A stretch of DNA of 64,000 bases. Source: Geomonas subterranea. GTDB lineage: Bacteria; Desulfobacterota; Desulfuromonadia; Geobacterales; Geobacteraceae. The stretch lies in assembly GCF_019063845.1 (NCBI RefSeq), contig NZ_CP077683.1, forward strand, positions 2,716,001 through 2,780,000. Reading direction: 5' to 3'. Below are positions 44,062-52,625 of this stretch, piece after piece; positions within the stretch are counted from its first letter, which is position 1, and the number at the start of each line of letters is the position of its first letter. The notes beneath the pieces are model-generated. The model did no database searches. It was not told the DNA's origin and saw only the letters and a list, made by a program, of their open reading frames with translations. The translations under genes were made by a program, and so were the position numbers.

Positions 44062-44787
44062 TCATCGTCCGAATAAGTTCTTCTGTGCGTCGGCTGCTGC
44101 ATTTTGAAGAGCCCTTTCCACGTTTCCCTTGAATTTGTCTAAGCCGATTATCCAATAAGGGTCGCCATCAAGACCTTCCTTCCCAAACAATTGCTTTTCT
44201 TCATAAACATTAGAGAGAACCTCATTTTGGTTCATCCCATCTTTTAGGATAGTACCGGAAGGGACCTCAACCAGAGCAAATTGATCTACATTTATTGACC
44301 GCTCTTTCTCTTTGTTATCTTTATCATATTTGAACCTGATTTTTAGCGCATATCTACCATTGTTGCTGATGTACTTCTTGACATTGCTCCCAACCAAATA
44401 TTCAACTTTGTGCATGTTCTGGGCGGCAAAAAAGCTGCCACCAATACCGAAGCCCTGATATAATGCATTCGCAGCAGCGTCACTAGCCAGAGCTGTATCT
44501 ACACTTGGATCTTTAGATCTTGCGTTGTTAATAGGACCATCTATATTTTTGGAGGTCTCTGCCGTTGAGACTACACCTGTAAAATCTACAAACTCGCGGC
44601 CATTCTCTGTTTTGACAGTCTCCCATTTTTTAGATTCAAAATATTTGTATCCGTCCAACGCTTTTCCAATCGGTATACTTTTATCGACAGACCAATAACT
44701 GTCTTTGACACTTTCAACTTTGCCTTTACATCCTGCCAGAATAATAACAAGCCCAACTACATAGAAATACTTTAATAAGCCTCGCAT
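44062..44787 (-). CDS. Lipoprotein of unknown function
   Basis: 241 residues, lipobox ILAGC (Cys20). The mature protein has no recognised domain; the central part KIRFKYDKDNKEKERSINVD is beta-like. It lies upstream of the small secreted gene and is oriented the same way. Surface lipoproteins in islands are sometimes exclusion factors; no evidence here. Confidence 0.75.
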   Translation of the reverse strand: MRGLLKYFYVVGLVIILAGCKGKVESVKDSYWSVDKSIPIGKALDGYKYFESKKWETVKTENGREFVDFTGVVSTAETSKNIDGPINNARSKDPSVDTALASDAAANALYQGFGIGGSFFAAQNMHKVEYLVGSNVKKYISNNGRYALKIRFKYDKDNKEKERSINVDQFALVEVPSGTILKDGMNQNEVLSNVYEEKQLFGKEGLDGDPYWIIGLDKFKGNVERALQNAAADAQKNLFGR

Positions 44788-44831
44788 TGATATGCCTCCA
44801 GATGAAGAGTGATATGAACTGGTTATCGGAT

Positions 44832-45032
44832 TTATCCCATTACATGTTCATGCTGGCCGTTCGGACTCTTTGCACATTCGCCAAAATGTACCGAACCACA
44901 GTACCTGCATCTTGACCTGTTCCCGTATTGGTCAACGGGGGAGCGTCCGGCGATCTTCCTACCGATGTTTGAAATGCCATTAGACTTGAGAAACATTCCG
45001 ACCAATATAAGTACATACCCAAAAACCTTCAC
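44832..45032 (-). CDS. Small membrane protein with Cys/His-rich tail
   Basis: 66 residues from GTG 45032, with a GGGGGG ribosome site. One membrane span (FGYVLILVGMFL) and a tail CRYCGSVHFGECAKSPNGQ followed by HEH that may bind zinc. Unknown function. Confidence 0.5.
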   Translation of the reverse strand: MKVFGYVLILVGMFLKSNGISNIGRKIAGRSPVDQYGNRSRCRYCGSVHFGECAKSPNGQHEHVMG

Positions 45033-45248
45033 ATTCCCCCCCTGTTTCGAATCCGGTTGTATTGCATACCGCCGTCAATCAGGACGCTGACCATTTCCAG
45101 TACCCCTGAGTGAATTCGACGTTGCTGCCGATTAATAACATACCTATCCGCCCAAATCAATCGGAGGTTTATAAAAAATCAATTAATGGTTTGTGTATCG
45201 CCCTCTTGCCATGAGTTATCGTCGGGGCAAAAAGGGGGTGTCAAAACT

Positions 45249-45590
45249 GTGGCCGACCATTTGACCAGCAAAGATATCGGGTTTAAGTTGCGAATACTTA
45301 GACAGGAGGCTGGGTACACGCAGGAGCAACTTGCCGAAAAGGTTGGCGTTTCAACACAGCAGATCCAGAAATATGAGGCGGGTCGGGACAAAATCAGTAT
45401 CGAGAGAATTCAGTGTCTTGCTGAAGTCTTCTCGGTTCCAGTGCAGGACTTCTTCCGTGTGGCTGGCGAGACCATTCCATTGAACGTTTCAGAACAGGCA
45501 CTCCTCGAATCCTTCCGTGCTATTGAGAATGAGGACGTGCGTCAGAGCATCCTGAAGTTGGCCATCGTTGCAGCAAAGGTGAAGGAGTAG
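45249..45590 (+). CDS. XRE-family transcriptional regulator
   Basis: 113 residues from GTG 45249 (AAGGGGG upstream). The XRE helix-turn-helix is clear: GFKLRILRQEAGYTQEQLAE and VSTQQIQKYEAGRDKISIER. The rest is a short dimerising C-terminus. An ATG at 45186 would add 21 residues. It is divergent from the small membrane protein gene; likely an island repressor. Confidence 0.88.
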   Translation: MADHLTSKDIGFKLRILRQEAGYTQEQLAEKVGVSTQQIQKYEAGRDKISIERIQCLAEVFSVPVQDFFRVAGETIPLNVSEQALLESFRAIENEDVRQSILKLAIVAAKVKE

Positions 45591-45850
45591 CACACCGAGC
45601 CCAATCCACCAACTGGTAGTTTTTTCCAGCGTCTCCTCATGACGACCATGCACCCTACTGAGTCGGTTCCAAACTCTTCTTTCTCTCACTCCCTGAACTT
45701 TCATCAGATCTACCTGCTTAAGAAATCGCTGTCAGTGAAATATGCCTGCCTCTTTAATCCGTCGGAGCAACAACAGCTTACTATTTTATTGACAAATACT
45801 CCGGCTCTGATATTACTCACGTAAAAATATCCCTCATGGAGGATGATTAT

Positions 45851-46396
45851 ATGGCTACTCTGGTAGAGATTGCAGCACAACTTGTAGCATCACACGCATC
45901 GCACACTCCAATGACTTCCGACGAACTCATTGCTGAGATCAACAAGGTTCATGCCGCACTGAAAAGTATTGAAGCTGGCCAGAGTGTTGAGGGAGTGCAG
46001 GAAGCCAAGCCCACTCTGACCATCAAAGAAGCTTTCAAGAAGAACGAAATTGTCTGCATGGTCTGTGGCAAGGGAGGCTTCAAGACCTTGAGCCGACACC
46101 TGAGTACTGCTCATGGGATGAAGCCCAGCGCATACAAGAAGCAGTTTGGTATCCCTAGCAAGCAGTCGCTTTCAGCGAAGAGTTACTCCGAGGCCAGAAG
46201 AGCAATGGCTTTGGACAGAGGATTGGCTGACAACCTCGCCAAGGCTAGATGGGTGAGGATGGCAAATATAGAGGCGAAGAAAGCTGATGCAGCGAAGTCT
46301 GCCAAGGCACCGACGAAGGCTGCTAAAGCTGCCAAGACAGTTAAGGCTCCTGCAAAGACACAAAGGACGAAGGCTGCTCCGAAAGCAAAAGCATAA
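45851..46396 (+). CDS. MucR/Ros-family regulator with histone H1-like tail
   Basis: 181 residues. The single Ros-type zinc finger CMVCGKGGFKTLSRHLSTAH lies at about residues 75-95 and is followed by the conserved MKPSAYKKQFGIP block of MucR. The last 45 residues are almost only Ala, Lys and Pro (AKKADAAKSAKAPTKAAKAA), like histone H1-type nucleoid proteins. ATG 45851 has GGAGGA upstream; ATG 45836 is too close to it. It probably silences or regulates the AT-rich island DNA. Confidence 0.88.
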   Translation: MATLVEIAAQLVASHASHTPMTSDELIAEINKVHAALKSIEAGQSVEGVQEAKPTLTIKEAFKKNEIVCMVCGKGGFKTLSRHLSTAHGMKPSAYKKQFGIPSKQSLSAKSYSEARRAMALDRGLADNLAKARWVRMANIEAKKADAAKSAKAPTKAAKAAKTVKAPAKTQRTKAAPKAKA

Positions 46397-46419
46397 CAGC
46401 TTTTAACAACCAGATGCAG

Positions 46420-46468
46420 TTGTACAAAAGGCACCCTTCCGAATCCGAAGAGGTGCCTTTTGTACATT
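46420..46468 (+). terminator. Terminator after the MucR-like gene
   Basis: GTACAAAAGGCACC / GGTGCCTTTTGTAC, perfect 14-base arms with a 16-base loop. Confidence 0.8.
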
Positions 46469-46654
46469 CAAAATATCCAGCCGAGATTCGTCTGTTGGAT
46501 CTAACTCCCAAAGAGCACAGCGTTTGTGTATGCGCAATATTTCACAGGTCCACAGGCGACTTGGGCTGGGCGTCGTGTGGTCGCAACCGTTAAGCACTCC
46601 CATAGGTTGTGCATTTTTACTGCTGTTCTACAGTGGATATGATTGATGTCTTAG

Positions 46655-47161
46655 CTAGTTCCCCAATATCCCAAGCGGCAAAGGAATGATCAAACCAGAT
46701 GCCCCTTTGTACACAATCAGCCTTTGTATTTGAATTAGCAGCTTGCAGTCAGGTATACTTTTTATAATGTGTTCATCCGATACAGTCTGAAGAACTGACA
46801 TGATGGCATTATATGGGTAATGGTGTATTATGCCTGAATTGATATCAGATGATATTGAGAAAAATTCATCATTCACTGAAATTAACAGTGCTTTGTCATA
46901 TTCAGTAGGATTGTTGTGATTTACTCCTACAAATTCACCTACATATTTATACAACAAATCTTTAAAAGACAAATCGTATTTACTAGATTCTTCTCTTTTT
47001 TGTTTCAACGAGTCATTTTGCTGAACTCTGTCATAAAATAAATCTTTGGCTGAAGTTAAAAGCAACTTATTGTAACAACTACCGCACAGGTCCTCGCCGT
47101 TCACCTTGTGGAATAGATTGCAATCTCCAGTCATTTTACATCTATCGCACTCTAGAATCAC
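46655..47161 (-). CDS. Hypothetical protein with N-terminal zinc ribbon
   Basis: 168 residues. The first 30 residues have CDRCKMTGDC and LCGSC, a two-pair zinc knuckle. The rest is helical then beta, ending YKGASGLIIPLPLGILGN. No family is recognised. The ribosome site GGAGGAACA precedes ATG 47161. It is AT-rich, like the next gene, and runs in the same direction. Confidence 0.7.
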   Translation of the reverse strand: MILECDRCKMTGDCNLFHKVNGEDLCGSCYNKLLLTSAKDLFYDRVQQNDSLKQKREESSKYDLSFKDLLYKYVGEFVGVNHNNPTEYDKALLISVNDEFFSISSDINSGIIHHYPYNAIMSVLQTVSDEHIIKSIPDCKLLIQIQRLIVYKGASGLIIPLPLGILGN

Positions 47162-47216
47162 TATTTGTTCCTCCTTGCCTGCAGATGAACTAAATATTAA
47201 TGCAGATTTTATGGTG

Positions 47217-47603
47217 CTATTTCAAAACAACTATTTCATTTTGCAACACAAACTCAGCAAGCCTTGCATGTAAGTCGCAGTATTCATTGTACTTATTTAG
47301 CGTATTGAAGTGTTGGTTGTACCATTTTTCTACGCCAATGCTTGGCAAACCCTTGTCTTTTAAAACTACAAGCATATTCAATAATGGGATATCTATTTTT
47401 TGGCAATAATGCCAAAGATCATATAGTGTTTCACTGATGGCGTGTCTCGATGCAGGATTGCCAAAATCAAGACAGGGAGCATATTCGCTGTAAGCTCTTC
47501 TGCTTTTGAACTCTTTCATGTTCAACAGGATTTCGGATAGGAGCTTAGTTTGTTTGGTTCCAGATCCTTTGACAATCTCACTGATTTCTAGTATCAATGC
47601 CAT
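47217..47603 (-). CDS. Hypothetical protein
   Basis: 128 residues from ATG 47603, which has GGGAGGTG upstream. It begins MALILEISEIVKGSGTKQTK and is mostly helical with a long middle HAISETLYDLWHYCQ. No family is recognised. It is transcribed toward and just before the zinc-ribbon gene, so they are likely one unit. Confidence 0.7.
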   Translation of the reverse strand: MALILEISEIVKGSGTKQTKLLSEILLNMKEFKSRRAYSEYAPCLDFGNPASRHAISETLYDLWHYCQKIDIPLLNMLVVLKDKGLPSIGVEKWYNQHFNTLNKYNEYCDLHARLAEFVLQNEIVVLK

Positions 47604-47710
47604 ACTCTCTGCACCTCCCTTCATCTGATCTACTCACATCCGCTTTCATGCATTAGCGTCCAGATTGGGAATTTTAGGATGCTCTATTATAACACCTATC
47701 CTTCTTCTGA

Positions 47711-47790
47711 CTACCCCGCCACCATTTCTGCTTTCCCCGTCCCGATGATCCTGTACACTGACGCGATCCCTATCCCCAGTTCCTCGGCAA
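47711..47790 (-). pseudogene. Relic of another resolvase C-terminus
   Basis: Just past the end of inverted repeat A the minus strand reads IAEELGIGIASVYRIIG, then TGKAEMVAG and stop, a resolvase helix-turn-helix tail but out of frame with the resolvase copy that abuts it. Confidence 0.65.
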
Positions 47791-48348
47791 TCATGCCGTC
47801 CGCAGATACTGGTACAGTGTCTCACGGCTGATACCCAGATCCCTTGCGATGACCGCCTTCTTCTCGCCAGTTTCAACCCGTCTCTTGATCTCAGCGATCC
47901 GATCGTCGGTCATAGTCCGCTGACGTCCTCTGAACTTTCCTTTCTGTTTGGCTATGGCGATACCTTCGAGCTGGCGTTCCTTGATCAATGATCTTTCGAA
48001 CTCTGCGAACGCACCCATCACCGAGAGCAGTAATGTCGACATGGGTGAGTCGTCACCGGAGAAGATCAGGTTCTCCTTCCTGAACTCGATTGTGACTCCC
48101 TTGGCGGTCAGGGTCTTCACGATCTTCCTGAGGTCATCGAGGTTGCGAGCTAGACGATCAAGAGCATGGACGACGATGTGATCTCCCCTCCTTGCATGTC
48201 CCAGCAGTCGCACTAGTTCAGGTCGATTCGTGTCTTTCCCCGATACCTTGTCGATGAACCTCTCGTCCAGCTCGACACCATCCAACTGGCGATCAGTATT
48301 CTGCGAAATTGTACTAACCCTGATATATCCGAGCCGCTGACCGTTCAT
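47791..48348 (-). CDS. Serine recombinase of the resolvase/invertase family, copy 2
   Basis: 185 residues, the same as copy 1 at 32271 except for the last residue (Ala instead of Gly) because the repeat ends two codons before the stop. Ser12 and the DRLARN block are present. It should be functional. It is followed by the relic of a different resolvase tail. Confidence 0.92.
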   Translation of the reverse strand: MNGQRLGYIRVSTISQNTDRQLDGVELDERFIDKVSGKDTNRPELVRLLGHARRGDHIVVHALDRLARNLDDLRKIVKTLTAKGVTIEFRKENLIFSGDDSPMSTLLLSVMGAFAEFERSLIKERQLEGIAIAKQKGKFRGRQRTMTDDRIAEIKRRVETGEKKAVIARDLGISRETLYQYLRTA

Positions 48349-48679
48349 AGCAAGCACCTCCAACCTGAATTCTGTCAAGCTGGAGTCTATAACATTTTGC
48401 CACAAGTGTCAAATTTACCCAATATCCACATATATCTGACACTATTTTCACACTCACCTGACGTCCAACTGATCGTACTCTGATTGGACAGTGGGATCTT
48501 GAACCAAGGTTCAGTGATATGGTGATCGTCGCTGGGAACCATCAGGCAGGGGAGTACAGCTAGATTGTTTCTATATCTCTCTCCTACCTGATAGACAAGA
48601 ATTACACAGTCAGAGATCCAAGATATGATCCGATTTGTGTGTAAAAAATGTCTCTCGGGTAGGAAGAGAGATAGACATG
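48349..48679. other. Non-coding region, duplicate of 31939-32270
   Basis: It carries the same inverted repeats in reverse order, one base shorter near 48587. No gene. Confidence 0.5.
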
Positions 48680-50443
48680 CTACTGTAGGTTCAACTTCGC
48701 TCTAAGTTCTTTGATTTTCAAGCTGGATGATATGGTTTTGTTGGAAACTGGAATACCAAATGCGTTGATTTTTGTTGTAAGCTGTCGGTCACTTAGTCTA
48801 TCGTTCTCCAGCAATTCTGATTCGCAGATCTTCAGTATCAATTCCCACTTCTTTGTCTTATTATCTTTACGCTTCTGTCTCTCTTTATTTTTACTGTTAG
48901 TCATCACAATCATGATTCCTGTCCTCTTGAATATAGAATCATCTGGATATTTTATTCGTGGACCACACAGGATCTTACTGACCTGCTTTTCTGTGATCTT
49001 CTTACCCCTCATTGAATTACACAAACTCAAGAGATCGCAGAAGTCAGTGAAGATGACATCCTCATTCTTTTGATATGCTGCTGCTCGGCTCCAGAAGATA
49101 TGGAGGGCATTGGCTCGATTACCACCATGGACTCCATTGAACATCTGTTGTTTGAACTGGTTGTACTGGCTCTCCAACCCTCTTCGTCCCGCTATCTTTC
49201 GCTGCTGGCGGCGAGGATCGGCTTCAGCCTTGGCTTTGGACTCCGCACGAAGTCGACGGAAGCGTTCTAGTAACTTCTCCTCCGGTGAGTTCATGTGCTC
49301 CGTGTAGTCGCTCAGAACTCGTTGCACCACCTCGGTGAAGTCAAATCTGTACTTGCTGTTCGGGTTGGCGTGATCGACGTCTGGAGCCATGTCTGTACAG
49401 CTTACGACTGCACGGGAAAGGTGAACCATATCGTTGCCAGAGGCGTCGTCGGGGTCTGTAAAATCTAGTAACGTAGCGACGTGATTAGATTGTCCCTTCG
49501 CCTTTTTCCAGCGTTTCTTGTCAGCGTCCACCTTCTTCTTCCACTGGCGGATGCTCTCCTCATCCGGCAGGTCGATATTGAACAATCCAGCTATATGCTG
49601 AATGCTGTACTTGGTGTCCGATACTTTGAACAGGATTGTTCGTTTGTTCCGATTCTTGGTCTTCGATCCAGCCAATCTCGATGGTTGAGCCAGATGGTTG
49701 CTCACATCAGAGTAGGCTGTTGAACCTTTGAACCACTTGATCATTTCTTGCTTGACGTTTATATAAACATTTCGTTCAGACTCTATGGTCGTATCGTTGA
49801 CGTATGCCATTCGCCATGCTGAATGTTTCATGTCATGGGTTGCATCAAACAGGAAGTATAGGTGTATTCCATTGCCAGTGAGGTTGATGTAGTTCGGAAG
49901 TATAGGGGCTGTCATTATCATATCTATGACAGCCTGTATGTTACCTGCATTCACTTTGTCGATGTCGTCTACAAAACATCTAAATTTGACCAGAGCATCA
50001 TAGTCTTTGGGATACCATTTCTTTTCTTTGGTTTGAGGGTCTATCAAGACTCCGACGAACTCTTGGTTGTACAGAAGCACATCGTTGTGTTCTTGGATGA
50101 TTCTGTCCAAGTCGTAAAAAGACTTCGCCGTCTTCTTACGTTCGTCGGCCAGCACGTGGCACTTCGACTCCAACGAACCGAACAGCTCGATGTACAGCTC
50201 TTCGTTCATGGCTTGCTGGAACATGCCGCTCAGTGCATCTGCTTTGGCCTCGAAGTCCTCTTCCCACTCTCGGGTTTCGAATTCGTTCGGTTCGTCCGGT
50301 TGGTTTGATATATCCACCTCCAGATCTTGGGTTAGTTGACGGATCCTGCTGGACAGAGGTGCTTGACGAGGCTCCAACAGGAATTCGTGGCTTGCCGGGG
50401 CGTTGTGATTGAAATGAATTTCTATACTTTCGGATGATTGCAT
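48680..50443 (-). CDS. Primase-like replication protein, copy 2
   Basis: 587 residues, identical to 30175-31938 as far as can be read, in opposite orientation, with the same start and ribosome site. Two full-length copies of a replication gene in one island is unusual. Confidence 0.72.
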   Translation of the reverse strand: MQSSESIEIHFNHNAPASHEFLLEPRQAPLSSRIRQLTQDLEVDISNQPDEPNEFETREWEEDFEAKADALSGMFQQAMNEELYIELFGSLESKCHVLADERKKTAKSFYDLDRIIQEHNDVLLYNQEFVGVLIDPQTKEKKWYPKDYDALVKFRCFVDDIDKVNAGNIQAVIDMIMTAPILPNYINLTGNGIHLYFLFDATHDMKHSAWRMAYVNDTTIESERNVYINVKQEMIKWFKGSTAYSDVSNHLAQPSRLAGSKTKNRNKRTILFKVSDTKYSIQHIAGLFNIDLPDEESIRQWKKKVDADKKRWKKAKGQSNHVATLLDFTDPDDASGNDMVHLSRAVVSCTDMAPDVDHANPNSKYRFDFTEVVQRVLSDYTEHMNSPEEKLLERFRRLRAESKAKAEADPRRQQRKIAGRRGLESQYNQFKQQMFNGVHGGNRANALHIFWSRAAAYQKNEDVIFTDFCDLLSLCNSMRGKKITEKQVSKILCGPRIKYPDDSIFKRTGIMIVMTNSKNKERQKRKDNKTKKWELILKICESELLENDRLSDRQLTTKINAFGIPVSNKTISSSLKIKELRAKLNLQ

Positions 50444-50987
50444 ATTAAATTTTCTCCTTTTGAGTTGGGTGTCTGGATACAGGTGTCCCGAGCAGCTGTG
50501 TGGACGCAAGACGCAAGTCTGCAACGACCAGTGATGGCGTACTGGCCCAGATTTCCCATATTGATATGTGTTGAGAGGGAGCTACTGGAACTGCGAGGAA
50601 CTATGTGGCGGGGTGATCAGACCTGCTGTTTGTCTCGTCTTTCATCAGCGACTGCATTCGCAACTGACTTCACGATAACACGGGTCCGGTGATGCTCCTA
50701 TTATATTTTTCTCTACTTTGAAAGATTGCTGGCGTGACTCATCACAAGACTTCGTTCACTGGAGCTTCAGATCATCTCTGCGTCGTCCAGCCCCCTGCCG
50801 CAGGAGCAAGTATGTCCTGCGGCAGGGGCTGGCTCCAGAACGTGAATGCGGAGGTCTCGGGAGTCGGAGCCAGACAATGTCGTGATAGTGGTTGGAGGCT
50901 TCTAATTGCCGCCCCTTGACAAAGTGTACTATTAATTGTACTACCAGAAACGGAGAGTTGGACCCATGCAGTCCTGACTAGAAATCG
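50444..50987. other. Non-coding element arm, duplicate of 29615-30174
   Basis: The strong hairpin is at 50787-50832 and the GTAC-N8-GTAC site at 50926-50941. The arm runs to the stop codon of the radical SAM gene, whose last codons it supplies. Confidence 0.55.
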
Positions 50988-52319
50988 CTAAGTACCTGAA
51001 ATAGGCCACCCCTTCTCGAACCCGTCGGGAAAGAAGCGCTCCTTGGTGCGGTTGAAGTAGCCGTACTGGATCTTCGGGAACGCCTTCTTCACCTCCTGCA
51101 ACAGCTTGTACATGCCGATGCCCCGCTTTTGCACCCCCATCCTCTCGTTGTAAAAGGCGGGATCTATGGAGAGGTTCCTCATCTGGAGCATGTCGACGCC
51201 GGTCTTTTCGATGAACTTCAAGAGCGCCTCCAGCTCGGAAGGGCTGTCGGTTACCCCGGGGGAGACCAGGTAATTGATCATGGTGAAAAGCCCCTTCTGC
51301 TTCGCCGCCTGGACCGATTCGACCACGTCGGCGAACCGGTACCCCTTGGGGCGGTAATAGCTGTTGTAGAACCCTTCCTGCACCGAATTCATGGAGAAGC
51401 GCATGGAGTCCATGCCGGCATCGCAGAGCATGCGGACCCGGTCGGGGATCGAACCGTTGGAGTTGAAGTTGACCGTGCCGCGCGAGGTCCCGGCCTTGAG
51501 CCTCCTGGTCGCCTCCGCGATGGTGTCGGCCTGCATGATCGGGTCCCCCTCGCACCCCTGCCCGTAGGAGACGATCGGATCCGGCGCCTGCAAAAGGTGC
51601 GGCAGCATCAACTCCACGATCTCCTCCGGCGTGGGGACGAACGGGATGCGCTCGTGGTTGGACGGGCAGCAGTCGGAGGGCTGCAGGCTGATGCACCCCA
51701 GGCAACGCGAGTTGCAAACCGGGGAGGTGGGGATGGGTGCCTCCCACCTGCGGAAGAAGAGGTTCTTGGCGGCGAAGCAGTGGTAGTCGACGGCGCAGCG
51801 CGACAGCTGCTCGATGAGCCGGTTGTTGGGGAACTCGGCCAGCATGCGCCGCACCAGCGGATCGAGCTTCCTGTCGTCGTAGTTCTTGGGGAGCCAGTTC
51901 TCGTTGTCGTCCACCCGGGTCGCGGCGACCACGAAGCACTCCCGCTCCTCGTCCCACCCCACCGCGGTGTAGGACCAAAGCGGGAGATGCACCTTCTTCT
52001 TGCTGTAGTCACAGGCGGGGAGCAGGGTGCGCATGTATCCCGGAGCCATGAAGGCGGAAACGGCCTGGATCTTCATGTTGCGCCGCCCCTCACGGACGTG
52101 GCTCAGGGTGACGAAGCTTCCCTGGTCCTCGTCCCAGGCGATGGGAGGTGTGTCGGGTATGGTGAACAGGCGGCTGTCGTCCGGCAGCGGGATCAGTTCC
52201 ACCGACTCGGGCAGGACCGCCTCGTCGGCGCTCATCCCCGCCATGGTGAGGTAGGGGTGGTCGTAGATATTCCCCTGGCTGTCGGCGTAGAGGAGTTTCG
52301 GCAGTTTCTTGCGTTTCAT
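50988..52319 (-). CDS. Radical SAM protein with island-altered C-terminus
   Basis: 443 residues. The 4Fe-4S cluster motif CNSRCLGC (CX3CX2C) is near residue 201, within a strongly conserved block ending SYGQGCEGDPIMQ, and the later part fits the radical SAM barrel (FNSNGSIPDRVRMLC). The first 195 residues are an N-terminal extension without a recognised domain. ATG 52319 has CAGGA upstream and is preferred over the earlier 52346. The last residues are now WPISGT from the island arm; the chromosomal tail preserved at 26730-26757 shows the original was WPI followed by KGKGGARD. The enzyme is probably still active since the change is only at the very end. Function unknown. Confidence 0.88.
   Translation of the reverse strand: MKRKKLPKLLYADSQGNIYDHPYLTMAGMSADEAVLPESVELIPLPDDSRLFTIPDTPPIAWDEDQGSFVTLSHVREGRRNMKIQAVSAFMAPGYMRTLLPACDYSKKKVHLPLWSYTAVGWDEERECFVVAATRVDDNENWLPKNYDDRKLDPLVRRMLAEFPNNRLIEQLSRCAVDYHCFAAKNLFFRRWEAPIPTSPVCNSRCLGCISLQPSDCCPSNHERIPFVPTPEEIVELMLPHLLQAPDPIVSYGQGCEGDPIMQADTIAEATRRLKAGTSRGTVNFNSNGSIPDRVRMLCDAGMDSMRFSMNSVQEGFYNSYYRPKGYRFADVVESVQAAKQKGLFTMINYLVSPGVTDSPSELEALLKFIEKTGVDMLQMRNLSIDPAFYNERMGVQKRGIGMYKLLQEVKKAFPKIQYGYFNRTKERFFPDGFEKGWPISGT
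51004..51060. other. Right attachment site (attR core)
   Basis: 57-bp core within the 3' end of the radical SAM gene. It carries G at 51027 where the left and internal cores have the other base. Its left side is the element arm and its right side the gene body. Confidence 0.85.
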
Positions 52320-52334
52320 GTCAATCCTGTGAAA

Positions 52335-52480
52335 ACCGTTAGCCACGGAGAACTTCTGAGTAAATCTGAGAACTTAGAACAACAGGGGCAGAAACTAAAA
52401 CCAAGAACTTAGCTTTAACAAGGCCTTTTGGTGTTGTGCCTTTCTCAGAAGTCCTCAGATTTTCTCCGTGGCCAATGATT
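52335..52480. repeat. Dispersed extragenic palindrome between two radical SAM genes
   Basis: Left block GCCACGGAGAACTTCTGAG (about 52342-52360) and right block, whose complement reads GGCCACGGAGAAAATCTGAG (about 52455-52474), form an imperfect inverted repeat in the 305-base divergent gap. The rest of the gap to 52625 has no gene. Confidence 0.65.
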
Positions 52481-52625
52481 TTTTGGTTTTGTTTTGGCAG
52501 CCGCTTACAGTAACAAAAAACCGTGGCGCGGGCAAGGGATGCATCCCGGGGCGCTCCTGGCGCAGCGGCGCGCCTGCCACCATTTTTCTGGCAACACCCT
52601 GCCGAATCGGCTACAATCCCCGCCC

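Larger units (their letters stand above)
26758..51060. mobile_element. Integrated island of about 24.3 kb in the 3' end of a radical SAM gene
   Basis: The ends are direct 57-bp copies of the radical SAM gene end (26758-26814 and 51004-51060, one mismatch). Inside are a tyrosine integrase next to the left end, a primase-like replication protein, serine resolvases, nucleoid and regulatory proteins and probable defence cargo. The base composition is clearly AT-richer than both flanks and no conjugation or virion genes are seen. It is best described as an integrative genomic island or satellite-like element. It carries internal inverted duplications that include a third att core at 29558-29614. 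Confidence 0.9.
47796..51060. repeat. Inverted repeat A, right copy
   Basis: 3,265 bases, the reverse complement of 29558-32823. It covers resolvase, primase-like gene, the arm with the hairpin (50787-50832), the GTAC-N8-GTAC site (50926-50941) and the right att core. Confidence 0.93.

Noticed and set aside
26758..51060. Insertion sequence or composite transposon bounded by the inverted repeats
   Set aside because: No DDE transposase is present; the repeats contain an att core, a replication gene and a resolvase, and the element ends are att sites.
26758..51060. Complete prophage or conjugative element
   Set aside because: No capsid, terminase, tail, lysis, relaxase or type IV secretion genes are visible.
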